A DNA stretch of 64,000 bases from Thereva unica (Eukaryota > Arthropoda > Insecta > Diptera > Therevidae). The DNA lies in the NCBI GenBank assembly GCA_949987705.1, contig OX465281.1, positions 144,694,876 through 144,758,875 of the forward strand, read 5' to 3'. The notes below the pieces were generated by a model. The model was not told the origin of the DNA. It made no database searches and worked only from the letters and a program-made list of their open reading frames with translations. Below, piece after piece: positions 31,235-42,157 of the stretch. Position 1 is the stretch's first letter; each line of letters begins with the position of its first letter. A program made the translations under genes and the position numbers.

Positions 31235-32620
31235 CTAGTTGGGATACCCGTTACCGAAATTCGGTCACAAAAACAATAAATATATAAAATTCACGATTTG
31301 TTCGAATTTAAATTCAATTTAAATATTTTTATTTAAAAAAAAAATTATTCGCAATGGCGAATTTTTAATTACTATGAAACATTTCCATTGTCGCTCCAGA
31401 GCATCTAAAATTTCCCAGGATTTTTTTAATCGCATCCATGACGTCTTGCTTGGCTATGTGGTAAAATGATAAATGCCATTTACAGTGTCATTTGGCAAAT
31501 TACACTCAGAGCTAATCATTGCAAGGCAGCATTATACGAACGAATATTTGCAAAAAAAATTTTAGAACGATTTTTAGTACCATTTTCATTCGAAGTTAAT
31601 CCTTCAAAAAAATTATTGAAAACGAAATTTTGAGAAAGTGGAGGTAGATTAACTTTGCCTTTATGACAACACAAAGAAAATGCCTCAGTATTACGTAAAG
31701 TTACTTGAGTCAGAAAATGTTTGGCACGACAGAAATGATAACTCATATTAAAAGAACCACACGAAAACGAATCAAAATTAACCGGAATAACATTCAAAGC
31801 ACATTTAAAAGAATCAGTCAAAATTTCTAAAGGTGCAACACCATCAACAAACATTTCATTATGAAATGCATCAACATTCATTTCATTCACACCACTATTC
31901 AATTCATTATTTGCAACATTCATTTCATTAGCACTACGTAAATTTCTAACGCGACTCCTAGTATTTTCGCGAAGCGATCTAAAATCGACATTCGAGCGTC
32001 CCCGTCGTTGCCTTGGCATTTTGAAAAGAAAACGCGGAAAAAAAGTAAGTACTCACCGATAAATTGCACTCAAAATTCGCAGTTAACTGTTTGGAATGAC
32101 AAAAATACAACTCAGATTCCGAGAACCATACGAAAACGAATAAAAATTACGCAGAATAACATTCAAAACACACTTAAATGAATCAATTAAAATTTCTAAA
32201 GGCATTCGCCAAAAAACGAACGGCAGCCCCTTACACAATACAACTCAATAATACTATACACAAAAGAGTATAAAAAAATGCACGCACAAAGTGACCGAGT
32301 TTTTTTATGTCAGTTATGCCGCCAAACGCTTGTTTTTCTCTATTTCTCATTCGCTTCACTGAAACGGCATTTGTGTCAATCGTAGACTACTTAGCTCTAC
32401 GTTGATGCTCACAAAAAATTCAAATTTTCCAACGGCTTTTTAAAATCCGAAAAATTAAAATCGCTATAACTTTTTTATTCGTGAATCGATTTCGTTGAAA
32501 TTCCTTATTACAAAACTATGCCATAAAAAGAACATTTTCTGAAAATTTAAACGAAATCGGTCCACGAACAAAAAAGCCTTAGCGTGTACAAACTTTTTGT
32601 TTGCCTATTAATATATAAGA
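31235..32620 (-). mobile_element. Helitron, 1386 bp, with Rep N-terminus
   Basis: The 3' terminus on the minus strand ends ATCCCAACTAG at 31235 (next plus-strand base to the left is A). The 5' terminus starts TCTTATATATTAATAGGC at 32620, with T at 32621. Both follow the A|T insertion rule. The element sits 10 bp from the end of the preceding Helitron. It carries the start of a Rep-type ORF but no helicase, so it is an internally deleted derivative. Confidence 0.75.
31516..32019 (-). pseudogene. Truncated N-terminus of a Helitron Rep/helicase protein
   Basis: A 167-codon frame starting MPRQRRGRSNVDFRS, with a basic N-terminus, then a Cys-rich segment FSLCCHKGKVNLPPL and a closing FFANIRSYNAALQ. 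The last two are the conserved region just before the rolling-circle Rep domain in Helitron proteins. The HUH nuclease and the helicase are missing because the frame stops right after. In the full protein this region precedes the domain that nicks and joins DNA during rolling-circle transposition. Confidence 0.75.
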
Positions 32621-33518
32621 TATCAAAAGTTGACATCAGCCATCGCGTTTAACATAGTGATAGTATCATCAACTTGGTCAGAATGGTACATTTAATATGG
32701 TACTATTAAATAACTTTAACATTGCAGCGGTGGCACAGTGCGGCCCAAAAAGCTGGCCAAAAGTCGATAAATCAAGTAATTGATTCAAAATTTCTTACTC
32801 GGGGGTTGTCGGGGTCGCTGGTTACGAATTTGATATTAAAAATTAGAAAAGCCACCCCCTTCAACCTCTATTGACCACCCCATCACGTGAAATAGCGTAT
32901 ATTATTCAACATAATCAAGATACATGTCAATTTATAGGTTTTCGCAGTCGTTGATTACGAACTTGATATTAAAAATTTCAAAAACCACCCCCTTCAACCC
33001 CTATTGGCCACCCCCTTGCGTGAAATAGCGTATGTTATTCAACATAATCAAGATGCATGTCAATTTATAGGTTTTTCAAAATCTTCTTAAAAAAAGCGGG
33101 CAAGTTCGGGCAGCTAAATCTTGTTTTATTCTGTAACTAATACCTTAAGGAATAACTTCATCAAGTTTCAGAGCGGAACAACGCGGAACTTTTTTCTATT
33201 CGCATGATGACTTACACAGATTATTTGATTTTAAGCGATAAAAATTAGTAATAATCATGGCGTCACAAAAATTTTTGGCATGGGAAATCACTCTTTGTTA
33301 TTTTTGTTTTACATTCTACTTACCTTCAGAAGTAGATTTCATTTTTGATATGGCTATTCACGACGATCAGAATTTTTTACCCAATGTTTAAACAACACTC
33401 TGTTAAATGTACTTTCGCAAGAACCATTTGACAAACCGAAACAGCTATCGTTGCGACTGTTGTTTTGGAGCAAGTACGAGAAAAGTAGCAACGCTTCTTT
33501 TCTTCTTTCTTTGATCCG
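32621..33518. repeat. Intergenic, with a 133-bp direct repeat
   Basis: Two units at about 32814-32946 and 32947-33079 share TACGAA.TTGATATTAAAAA, GTGAAATAGCGTAT and TTCAACATAATCAAGAT. No gene seen. The remainder has no recognised feature. Confidence 0.6.
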
Positions 33519-33870
33519 TTAGCTGGCGGTCCGAGCGGGACGTCCCCGCAACGGATACGCTGCTGTCGGTGCCGCTGGGTCCCGAACTCTATTCACGATT
33601 CGCTTCCATTCTTCTCGGGTTTTGGCGGTGTCTCGAGCCTCGGTAACTGATAATCTTTGATTCTTTAGGTCGCCCTCGATATTCTTTAGCCAAGTTTTCT
33701 TCGGTGCCAATCGCTGGATTTTCCAGTCTGCGGGACGGTCTCGCCAGAGAAGTTTACGTGGCAAGCGGTTATCATCCATTCGGCAAACATGTCCAAACCA
33801 CCGTAGTCGACGTTTTTGCATTTCTTCTTCGATCAGTGTTTGCTGATCGCTGATCGAGTAGCAACGCTAT
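33519..33870 (-). pseudogene. C-terminal fragment of an RTE-like non-LTR ORF2
   Basis: The minus strand reads MQKRRLRWFGHVCRMDDNRL, followed by WLKNIEGDLKNQRLSV and AREEWKRIV-type sequence. The RRLRWFGHV.RM...RLP motif is a hallmark of the region after RT in RTE-type and related retrotransposons. The frame is 100 codons and ends normally at 33519. The rest of the element is absent; a BEL/Pao fragment starts within about 80 bp to the right. Confidence 0.65.
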
Positions 33871-33949
33871 GTGTGATTTCTGGTGAATGTGGGTGTACTG
33901 AATCCAACTGAACAAAAAAAAACCCTATAAGAAAAAAATTTTTTTTCGA

Positions 33950-34330
33950 CTTTTGGCCAGCTTTTTGGGAATCGGCCGCACGGTGGCGAACTAGAAGAAC
34001 TTCCATCAAGATCCAAATGGACAACAGAAGAAACCCGTTGCGAAAACCACTTCAAACACAACGTCACTAGATGCAGCAACGGACGTTACCAGGTACGGCT
34101 TCCATTTGTAGCTGATAAAATACAACTTGGCGCATCAAGACACATCGCCATTCGAACATTGATGCAAATGGAGAAACGATTCCAACAAGATCCCGATTTG
34201 AAAGCGGACTACGTCAAATGCAAGATGTATCGCCAAATACGTTCAAATAAGTTCATCCAGACGATGCCGATTATCAACGCATTGTTTGGAGAGAATCACC
34301 AGATCAGCCTATACGAGACTACAAACTCTT
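33950..34330 (+). pseudogene. BEL/Pao pol, protease-RT linker fragment
   Basis: A frame upstream of the main pol ORF gives ELPSRSKWTTEE, GRYQVRLPF and LGASRHIAIRTLMQMEKRF, the block that precedes the RT in BEL/Pao elements. It breaks off near YVKCKMYRQIR, where about 150 residues of the RT N-terminus appear deleted. The RT then resumes (VHPDDADYQRIVWRESPDQP) leading into the main ORF. Confidence 0.75.
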
Positions 34331-34334
34331 AACC

Positions 34335-35674
34335 GTGACGTTCGGAACAAAGAGCGCTCCTTTCCTTGCCATCCGAACCATGCACCAATTGGCGAAAGAT
34401 GAAGCAGAATCATTCCAAATCGGCTCTAACGCCGTACTCAACGATTTTTACGTTGACGATTTGATGACTGGCGCAGATAATATAGAAGAAGCAAGACAAA
34501 AACAAAGGCAACTAATTCAGCTTCTCCGAGCTGGAGGGCTAGAGCTCCGAAAATGGGCCGCGAATCACAACACCATCTTGGAAGAAGTTCCGGCAACCGA
34601 TCGAGAGGTCTCATTTCCACTCGCAGTGAATGCAGAAGAAGTCAAAGCTCTTGGCTTGTTATGGAATCCTGCCAGCGATACACTGTCGTACAAGGTCAGC
34701 ATGGAGTCAGCACCAGAAATATATACAAAACGGAAAATATTGTCCGAGATTGCGAAGCTGTTCGACCCCATCGGCTGGCTTACACCAGTAACTATTAACG
34801 CCAAAATTTTAATACAAAGTCTTTGGCTAACAAAGCTCGACTGGGATGAAACAGTCCCGATCAACATCGATCAACAATGGCGAAGGTTCCGAGCAGACCT
34901 CCAAGTCATCCAAACTATTCAAATCCCGCGATGGATTGAAGCTCACAACAAAATCCAGAACATCGAAATCCATGGATTTTGCGACGCATCCATCAAAGCA
35001 TATGCAGCAGCCGTATACATTCGGACACAGGACGAAGACGGCAACTGCCATTGTCACTTAATCGCTGCTAAAAGCAAAGTGGCACCCATCAAGACCATCT
35101 CCCTACCAAAGCTAGAGTTATGCGGGGCGCACTTATTGGCCAAACTACTGGCACAAGTGAAGGATGACATGAAATTCGAGCAGGTATCAACACACGCTTG
35201 GACTGACTCTACAATTGTCATCGCATGGCTAAGAAAGCACCCATCATCATGGGAAACATTTGTGGCGAACAGGGTCTCACAAATACATCAGCTGCTAGAC
35301 CAAGGTAGCTGGAATCATGTTAGAACAGAAGACAACCCTGCCGACTGCGCCATAAGAGGACTATCACCGAGTGAATTGAAACCACATAAGTTATGGTGGA
35401 CAGGCCCTCATTGGCTCCAACAGACAAAGGAGCACTGGCCCAAACAGAAAGAAATCCAAGATACCACGGTGGGAGTACGAAAAACCACCACCAATCTTCA
35501 TATCGAAGTAGATCCCTCCAATCACGATCTGATCAATAAATATTCGTCATTAACGAAACTACTAAGAGTCACAGCATATTGTCTACGGTGGTTAAAAGCA
35601 TCAAAATCATCATCCAGCCTTCCTCAGATTAGCTACCTAACTTCAAGAGAAATCCAAGCAGTCCTACAGTGCTA
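34335..35674 (+). pseudogene. BEL/Pao pol: RT C-terminal half and RNase H (A17-type region)
   Basis: 446 codons. FGTKSAPFLAIRTMHQLA, then NDFYVDDLMTGAD (catalytic YVDD, residues about 38-41). The Pao-type region KRKILSEIAKLFDPIGWLTP follows, and then RNase H residues HGFCDASIKAYAAAVY (catalytic Asp), SLPKLELCGAHLLAKL (Glu), AWTDSTIVIAWL (Asp) and NPADCAIRG. This order is specific to BEL/Pao. The true ORF would start far upstream; the ATG at 34335 is only the first in this frame. A stop at 35673 separates it from the integrase part. Confidence 0.88.
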
Positions 35675-35738
35675 GATAAAAAACGTCCAATCACAGGAGT
35701 TTGAAGAAGAAATACGAGCAATACAGTCAAAACAACCA

Positions 35739-36095
35739 GTGTCCAGCAAAAGTAAACTCATAAGATTGACACCGTTCCTCGATCAAGAAGGTATTTTAAG
35801 AATAGGAGGGCGCATTCAGAATGCCAATACAACATTCTCCGAGAGCCATCCCATTATCTTGCCAGAAACTAGCCCCCTATCCAAGCTCATCATCGACAAT
35901 ATACATCGCAGGCCATTACATGGGGGTACGCAGCTAATGTTACACACGCTAAGACAAAGGTATTGGATACTGAACGCACGAAACGCAGTAAGAAGTCATA
36001 ATCAAAATTGTATGCAGTATTATAGTCAACCAGCAACGATTCCTAAAGAGAAAATGGCACAATGGCGTTTCCGCCGGAAAACAAAAACATCTTAA
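35739..36095 (+). pseudogene. BEL/Pao integrase zinc-binding region, truncated
   Basis: GILRIGGRIQNANTTFSESH, then HRRPLHGGTQLMLHTLRQRY and VRSHNQNCMQYYSQ, the HHCC-type zinc-binding domain of BEL/Pao integrases. The second Cys of the C..C pair is replaced (CMQY). The DDE core that should follow is missing; the sequence jumps to the pre-LTR region within 50 bp. In an active element integrase inserts the cDNA into the genome. Confidence 0.8.
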
Positions 36096-36135
36096 TCGGC
36101 TTCCTCGAAACACTTCTTTGAAGCTTAACGCTTCA

Positions 36136-37079
36136 AGGCGGGGAGAATGTTCCGGCGACACCAAAATAAAAGCCCACCTGAAAAAAAAGCCAAAACAAAC
36201 CCTGAAAACGAAATAATAAAAAAAAGGATAAATAAATAAAAACGCCAAATTTTCAATATCTTTTACTTTTATTGAATAAACAAACTACATAAATCTACAA
36301 AAATATACAAACAAAAACACTCAAGTTCAAGGACAGCACTACACAAAAAAACAACAATTCATACCTGAAAATATAAAAAGGGTTATTAGAATACAAAATA
36401 TTAAATCTACAAGTACTTACCTTTTTTTAGAAGTTGAAAAGGCGCTGAAAAATCAACAAGAAAATTCATCCCACGAAAACGCAAAAAGCCGTCGGCAAAT
36501 CACAAGTCTGTAAACAAAAAAGATTAATAAAAATTGCAAACAGGTTCCACAAAAAATACTTACCTGTCAACCCCAATATAATAATCGCGGGATCCTCCTC
36601 GCTCATCCCCCACTAGAAACCTAAAAATATAACTAAAATTAATATATAAATATTCGAAAAACAAAGAAAAACACTTACCATGTAAAAAGGCCTCCATTTG
36701 ACAGCCGTAAGATAAACAAGAACAGCTGATCGGACATCGCACGCCGATCTAGTACATAAACCCGAAATTATGTACTTCGAGAACGAAGCCCCCTACTACA
36801 GAATAGCCTCAACCATTATTCAAAGAGAAATAAATACCGACGCACAGACGGCGTTAAATCAGATTGCTTTTAATCTTTCTAGAGTCTTGAACTAGAAGAT
36901 AAAATCTGTATTGAGGTTTTAGCAATAAAGCAATTTCAAAGCCTAAGTATCGAACTTAGCATTTTGGAAAGACAGAATTGAGGTCTTTTCCCAGTAAAGC
37001 CCGAATTAAAGACAGTTTTGAAGTCTTTAATACAGCAGTAACTTAATCACCAAAATTGATTTCAGCAGTTACTCTAACC
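36136..37079 (+). mobile_element. BEL/Pao polypurine tract and 3' LTR (end uncertain)
   Basis: AAGGCGGGGAGAA at about 36136-36147 is a typical BEL polypurine tract, directly followed by TGTTCCGGCGACACC as the LTR start near 36148. The right end is not certain; CA-ending candidates occur near 37080. No second LTR is in the window for comparison. A TTTTATTGAATAAACAAACT stretch near 36265 may include a polyadenylation signal (GAATAAAC). Confidence 0.55.
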
Positions 37080-37570
37080 AACCACAGAGGGACGAATTTG
37101 CGAAGAAACAAGGCAAAACAGTCCAGCAAGCCACAACCAGGGCAGCAAGCAGCAACCAGGCAGCAAACAGCAATCAAATCCCAAGCGATTCTCAAGAAAC
37201 GAAACCAGAGTGCAGCAACACAAAGGTTATTCCTGGCTGTTCTAATTGCAGAACACATCAGGCGAAACATCGATCGTCATCTGACAGATAGGTGGCGTTA
37301 TCAATTAAACTATCAGAGCAAGCAATATTTTGGTAATTCTTATTTACAAACAAATAAAGAATAATTTACGAATTTTCAAGTACTAAATCACGAATTAATA
37401 ACGAATTTAAGATTGAATTGAAATATTTTGGCAATTTGTTGAATTTTTATTGAATTTATATTTAAGAAAATCTAATAATTAATTGCGAATAAATAGTAAT
37501 TTGGTTATTGGAAAAAGTTATTGCTAATTCTGAACAGGGTGGGTTGAAAATTTATTTATTTATTTTTATT
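37080..37570. other. No recognised gene
   Basis: Contains a Gln/Ala/Lys-rich 102-codon plus-strand ORF (37056-37364) from a CAGCAA-rich stretch, with no domain I recognise. It may belong to the BEL LTR. The right part is AT-rich with a TTTA repeat before the Helitron-like element. Confidence 0.35.
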
Positions 37571-39197
37571 AACTTCCCAGTATAGGAAGTTATTGTAATC
37601 GGTCCGAAAATCGAAATCAAAATTTTCAACGTATTTTCATTTTTCAAGGTCTCAAGAGCATTTTAAGCAAAAATTTGCGTGGGATTATGTGTGTGTGTGT
37701 GCGTACGTATGTGGTCATTTTTTCCTGCACGATATCGCGCGAACGAAAAAAGCTAACGACTTCGTTGAGGTGTCGTTCGAAGCGTATTAACGGAAATATG
37801 ATCTGAAAAGATTTTTATAAAATTTGGTCATGCCGTTTTTTGGTTTAAACGACAGAAGTGATTTTTGTATCTGCACTATATCAGCCGAACCACAAAAGAT
37901 ATCGACTTACCTAAGGTGCCGTTCGAAGCGTATTAGCGACAATATAATCTGAAAAGATTTTTATAATATTCGTGTTTTGGTTTAAGCGACGTAAGTGATT
38001 TTTGTACCTGCACGATATCGCGCGAGACATAAATGATATCGACTTAGTTGAGGAGCCTGTTCGAAGAATATTAATCAAAATATGATCTGAAAAGATTTTC
38101 ATAATATTCGGTCGAACCGTTTTTTGTTTAAACGACGTTCGTGATTTTTGTACCTACACGATACCGCACGAACTAAAAACTATGACTTCTTTGAGGTGGC
38201 GAAAGAAGAATAATAACGAAAAAATGCATTGAAAAAAATTTCTTTGCATTCGGTCGGGCCTTTTTTGATTAAATGGAAAAACTTCGGATAAATATCAGAA
38301 AGACCTTAAATTGATAAGTTTTGGTAATATCTAATAAACTCGATTTAATGAGACCCGTTCTAAACGAAGTGATCTTTTTTGGATTCTGCACAGCGAGATC
38401 CTTCCAACAAAACATCACTTGTCTCAATCCGACAACCTTTAAAAATAGTGCAAAAATTTCGTTACCCTTTACAAACATGACGAATTTTTCAAACTTTGGA
38501 TCAACACTTTTTTGACAGGGAATTGTTTTCTAGCCGTGATACAGTTTCAGGAAATTGCGGTTCATCCCGGGAATTTCAGTTGTTACCAAAAAATGTTCTT
38601 TTTGTTCAAGTCTGACAAGTACTATATTCGGAAAGCTTTGGAGTTTCCAAATGAAGTCATTCTGTTTCCAGTTTATTAGCGGCGCTTTACCCCCCTCAAT
38701 ACGAATTCGAACACCCGCTTTAGGGTAGCAAACGAAGTACGAAGAAAATGTTTGTTTACTAACGTTCAGGAAAAACAAATTCTCTTGAAAATTTTGTTAG
38801 ATAAACCACTATTATAGTTATTTGAACTAGGTTCTCTCAAGATTACTTTGTCACCAGCTCTGGTACTAGTCTAATTCACACTACTACAGTACACAGCCAG
38901 AAGTGCTAAGTGCAAAATATGCGTTTCGAGAAAATCACTTTTGCCGGTCTAATAACTCAGCAACCACAGCTCAGATTAAGATAAGAACTATAGCAATGAT
39001 TAGGAATAAAATACTGAATACAAAAATGCAAAAAACTCAAAATCGTCAAATTTGCACTTAAGCATTTCTGGCTTTTTACTGTAGACTAGTGCTAATCGTA
39101 TCACTATTTTGTTAGAAGACAGTTTATTCCATCTACGTTCATCATACTGGGAAGTTAATCATGTGGGCCGAAGTGGTCAAACCCACATCCCAACTAG
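37571..39197 (+). mobile_element. Helitron2/helentron-like element with asymmetric inverted ends
   Basis: The left end AACTTCCCAGTAT (37571-37583) is exactly inverted at 39144-39156, 41 bp inside the right end. The right end has a perfect hairpin ATGTGGG (39161-39167) / CCCACAT (39182-39188) followed by CCCAACTAG at 39189-39197 and then T. Asymmetric inverted repeats with a subterminal 3' hairpin are described for Helitron2/helentron elements. No Rep or helicase ORF is present. The interior contains diverged tandem segments with CTGCACGATATCGCGCGA. Confidence 0.65.
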
Positions 39198-39203
39198 TTT
39201 TAT

Positions 39204-40100
39204 TTATTTATTTATTATACATTTATTGGGGCAGTACACAAGAACTACATCTTTTAAAGTACAGAACAAACGGCAAAAAAATTGAAATCTTAAAAAAATA
39301 ACTTAAACTAGCCTTAAATAAATAATATTGAAGTGAAAATAAAAAGATAAGAAAATTATAGGGGATAGATAAGAGGAGTAGATAGGGGCAAAAAATAGAA
39401 CGGAAATAAAAAGAACTAAAGAAAATGTGAGGAAGAGGAAGAGAGAAAACTAGATGCTTGCTTTCTTAAAGCTGCTGCTATGCCTATCCTTTTTATTGTG
39501 TCAGGAAGGCAATTCCAAAGTCTAATTGTATACACAAAGAAGGAGCTCAGGGTCTGTAAAGGAGCTAGGAAATCGGAGAGGTATACAGGACTTTTAGCAT
39601 AAAATGCTTCATGTAAGAGGACCAGTGCCATGATGTCAAGAAGACGAAAAATGTCATGACCTAGTAAAGAATGTTGTATGCCAGACACATGATCCGAGCG
39701 TCTTAAGTGGGAAATATACCGTAGACAATCATTAAATGCTACCTTAAGACATTGACGACAGGATGAGTCAAAAGAAATGTAAACAAGGGCACCATAAAGT
39801 AATTGTGGCACCAGGAGACTTTTAACTAACTTGGCACGAATGGATTGTGGTAAGAGATTAACTTAGAGCCAAAGTTTAAGCAATGTACCATAGATGTTGG
39901 AGAGTATAAGTGAGACATTATCGCAGCAGGATAGTCTGTCATTGATAATAATACCGAGATTATTGACACATTCAACAAAGGGAAGAGGAATATTATCAAG
40001 GACAATATTTGGAATATTGTCCAGGGACCTATTGGGACGTTTAAGGATGAGTGCTTTGGACTTATTAGGATTTAATTTGAGAAAATTGGAAGAACTCCAC
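39204..40100 (-). pseudogene. Second CR1-like family: C-terminal part of ORF2
   Basis: On the minus strand, NFLKLNPNKSKALI and IPNIVLDNIPLPFV lead on to MPQLLYGALVYISFDSSC, YISHLRRSDHVSG, RLWNCLPDTIKRI, the region after the RT in CR1-group proteins. This matches in style but not in sequence the family at 13306-19700. The element's 3' end is at the left, next to a TTTAT repeat (39204-39225), which would be its ATAAA-type tail. Frame breaks occur around 39811-39830. Confidence 0.75.
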
Positions 40101-40558
40101 TCTTTTTTTTATGTGATAGACTAGAGGCTTAGGGGAAGCCCCTTTGTACTGTTCGACAATCTATATTTTTCATATAGAATGTCGAACAGCAGCTCTAGCC
40201 GGAAGATAGAGAGAGATAGAAGTAGGAAGGAGCAGCCACAACCTAGCCGCGATATTTTACTCCAACCATTTCGCGACTCTGGCATCGGGGCATTTGAGAA
40301 ACAACTCGCTGGAGTGTTATGCCTCTTGAAACGAGTTGAATCTAATCAGCCAACCGATGACATGCACTTGGTGGAGCGGGGAAGGACTAGCGAAGGCTAT
40401 GACAGGGGAATCAGGAGTGTAAAGAGGGGAGAAGAAAGAAGGAAAGTTATGTGGGTGGGAAAGTGGAAAAGCCAAAGGACCGTGGGGCTGGCCGGGATTC
40501 GAACCCGGGACCTTTGGGATGGCAGTCAGGCGCCTTACCCCTAGACTACCGAGGCCCC
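40101..40558 (-). mobile_element. tRNA-derived SINE inserted in the CR1-like ORF2
   Basis: The minus-strand head reads like a tRNA: TAGTCTAGGGGTAAGGCGCC (A-box) and GGTTCGAATCCCGGCCAGCC (B-box and acceptor side), with an anticodon-loop-like CTGCCAT. The body follows and a T-run at 40101-40109 marks its A-tail. It separates two halves of the CR1-like reading frame (LNEV before, EWSSSNFLKLN after). An 18-bp-stem hairpin lies at 40149-40189. Confidence 0.8.
40149..40189. repeat. 18-bp stem hairpin in the SINE tail region
   Basis: CTGTTCGACAATCTATAT and its inverse with one mismatch, loop TTTTC. It lies in the 3' part of the SINE. Confidence 0.8.
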
Positions 40559-41047
40559 CAACTTCATTAAGTACCCCAGAATTTATTTGGGACAGAATAT
40601 CGTTAAGATTTGAGATGCAAGATCTGATTTCACTAGGAGGACACGAGGTGTACAACTGAAGATCATCAGCATATAGATGAAATGAGCAGCGTTGAATAAC
40701 GGAGGATACATCGTTGACATACAGGGAGAAAAGGAGAGGACTGAGAATTGAGCCTTGTGGAACTCCTACAAGTACTGGTAGCAAAGAAGACGCAACCCCG
40801 TTATGTTGAACACACTGTAACCTATTAGACAGAAGGGGGGAGAAAAGTCTGATGGCAGAAGAAGAAAAATTATAGAATGTCCTAAGTTTGGAAAGCAAAC
40901 ACGAGTGAGATACAGAGTCAAACGCTTTGGAGAAATCAAGAAGAACAAGTAATCCTACATCACCCTGTTCGAGGACTGAACGAAGATCTGAAGTTACCTT
41001 CAATACAGCAGTTTCGCAGCTATGGTTGACATCCATTTTTATTAGGG
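40559..41047 (-). pseudogene. Second CR1-like family: RT core of ORF2
   Basis: The minus strand reads VNHSCETAVLKVTSDLRS, LLVLLDFSKAFDSVSH (catalytic Asp), [20 protein letters not shown] and FHLYADDLQLYTS (catalytic YADD), then LNDILSQINSGVLNEV, where the SINE interrupts. It is open from 41047 to the SINE. The N-terminal half of the RT and the endonuclease are absent because the copy is truncated at about 41040. Confidence 0.85.
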
Positions 41048-41552
41048 AATGAGGAGCGCCAGTGCTTTTATGAAGGAGGAATACAATTTTTCGAATTAAC
41101 ATTGCGTGTGTACACTGGGTCTTTGAAGGAACAGTTAAAATTTGAAACTCAAATTTTCCTCTCAGGAATAGAAGGCGAGCTTCACCTACCTCCCCAATGC
41201 TTTTAAACATACATATGACTTTGGCAACTTGTTGGCTATAAGAGTAGACACTTCATTAAGTACCCCAGATTTTTTTCAGATATTTTGATAGCCGAGAAAA
41301 CTTTGAAAACCCGGCTGTTCCCTAAAAGACACAGTGTATACACCATTACTCGGAAAATATAGTGTACACACGCAGGGTTAAACTGTAAATAAAAATGTAA
41401 AATCAAGCAAAAAAGCAATTTTCAACAAAAAAAAAACACTAAAAAACCGCTAACAATGTTTCCCCGCTAAAAAACCGCAGCAGGCTTCAAAAACCACTAA
41501 ATTTAGCGGGAAAACCGCCAATATGGAAACACTGAAACGTCAACAATCTAAT
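41048..41552. other. No recognised gene; short repeat of CR1 sequence
   Basis: ACTTCATTAAGTACCCCAGA at about 41251-41270 repeats the CR1-coding stretch at 40560-40580. AGCGGGAAAACCGC-type motifs occur at 41440-41515. Confidence 0.4.
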
Positions 41553-41780
41553 GCCGGGTTTCCACCAAACAGACAAAATAAGAAACAGAAACAAAAACTG
41601 TTTTTGCCAACAAAAAAGTCAATGTTTTATAAAAATCTAACGAGTTTGAAAACATTTTCGTCGGAGAATAGTGTTTTTATAAACAAAACACTGTCGCATC
41701 TCGAGTGGGTAAATCAAAACAAACAAAAATTTAAAACACAAAACAGTTTTTTAAAACTGTCTGTTTGGTGGAAACCCAGC
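41553..41780. mobile_element. 228-bp MITE with GCYGGGTTTCCACCAAACAG ends
   Basis: Inverted ends share GGGTTTCCACCAAACAGACA, with AAT at 41550-41552 and 41781-41783 as a possible 3-bp duplication. A/T- and CAAAA-rich interior. The 96-codon ORF across it is a by-product of the composition. Confidence 0.7.
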
Positions 41781-42062
41781 AATCACAGTAAGCAAAAATT
41801 TCGTAGTTTTTAGTAGAAATTGCAACAAATTATTTCTGTAGCAAATGTGCAAAACACAAAACCCTTAAAATAAAAAAATGTATAGAAAGGGGCGTTTTTC
41901 ATTCATATTTTGTTATCCGTGAAAAATGCTCCTAGCGATACCTGGTCGTGATAGGAGGAGTTAAATGATTTGATAGGAGCAGTTAAATGAAGCTTTCTCC
42001 GAGCTTTTAAACATTTTTAAGAGCTTTGCGCAGAATGTCACGACGTTTGAAAAAATCGATAC

Positions 42063-42157
42063 GTTCCTCAAGGGCTTTTAGATGAAAGGGGAAGTGGAGA
42101 TGAAGCGCTTCATCATCTCCACTTCCCCGTTCATCTAAAAAGCTCGTGAGGAACCCA
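42063..42157. repeat. Near-palindrome, about 45-bp arms
   Basis: AGATGAAAGGGGAAGTGGAG and its inverse meet around a 2-bp centre near 42112, with flanking TTCCTCA..GGGCTTTT also inverted. A few mismatches only. It could fold into a long hairpin or mark a fold-back element. Confidence 0.75.

Noticed and set aside
34438..35057. Several plus- and minus-strand ORFs overlapping BEL/Pao pol
   Set aside because: They are shadows of the well-supported pol frame.
37056..37364. Gln/Lys/Ala-rich ORF that might be a small protein
   Set aside because: It derives from a CAGCAA-rich stretch and has no homology signals that I can see.
40179..40544. 121-codon plus-strand ORF
   Set aside because: It lies antisense to the tRNA-derived SINE and is explained by it.
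40480..40559. Possible functional tRNA gene on the minus strand
   Set aside because: A- and B-boxes are good, but the stems do not form a clean cloverleaf, and the sequence continues into a SINE body with an A-tail that interrupts a CR1-like ORF.
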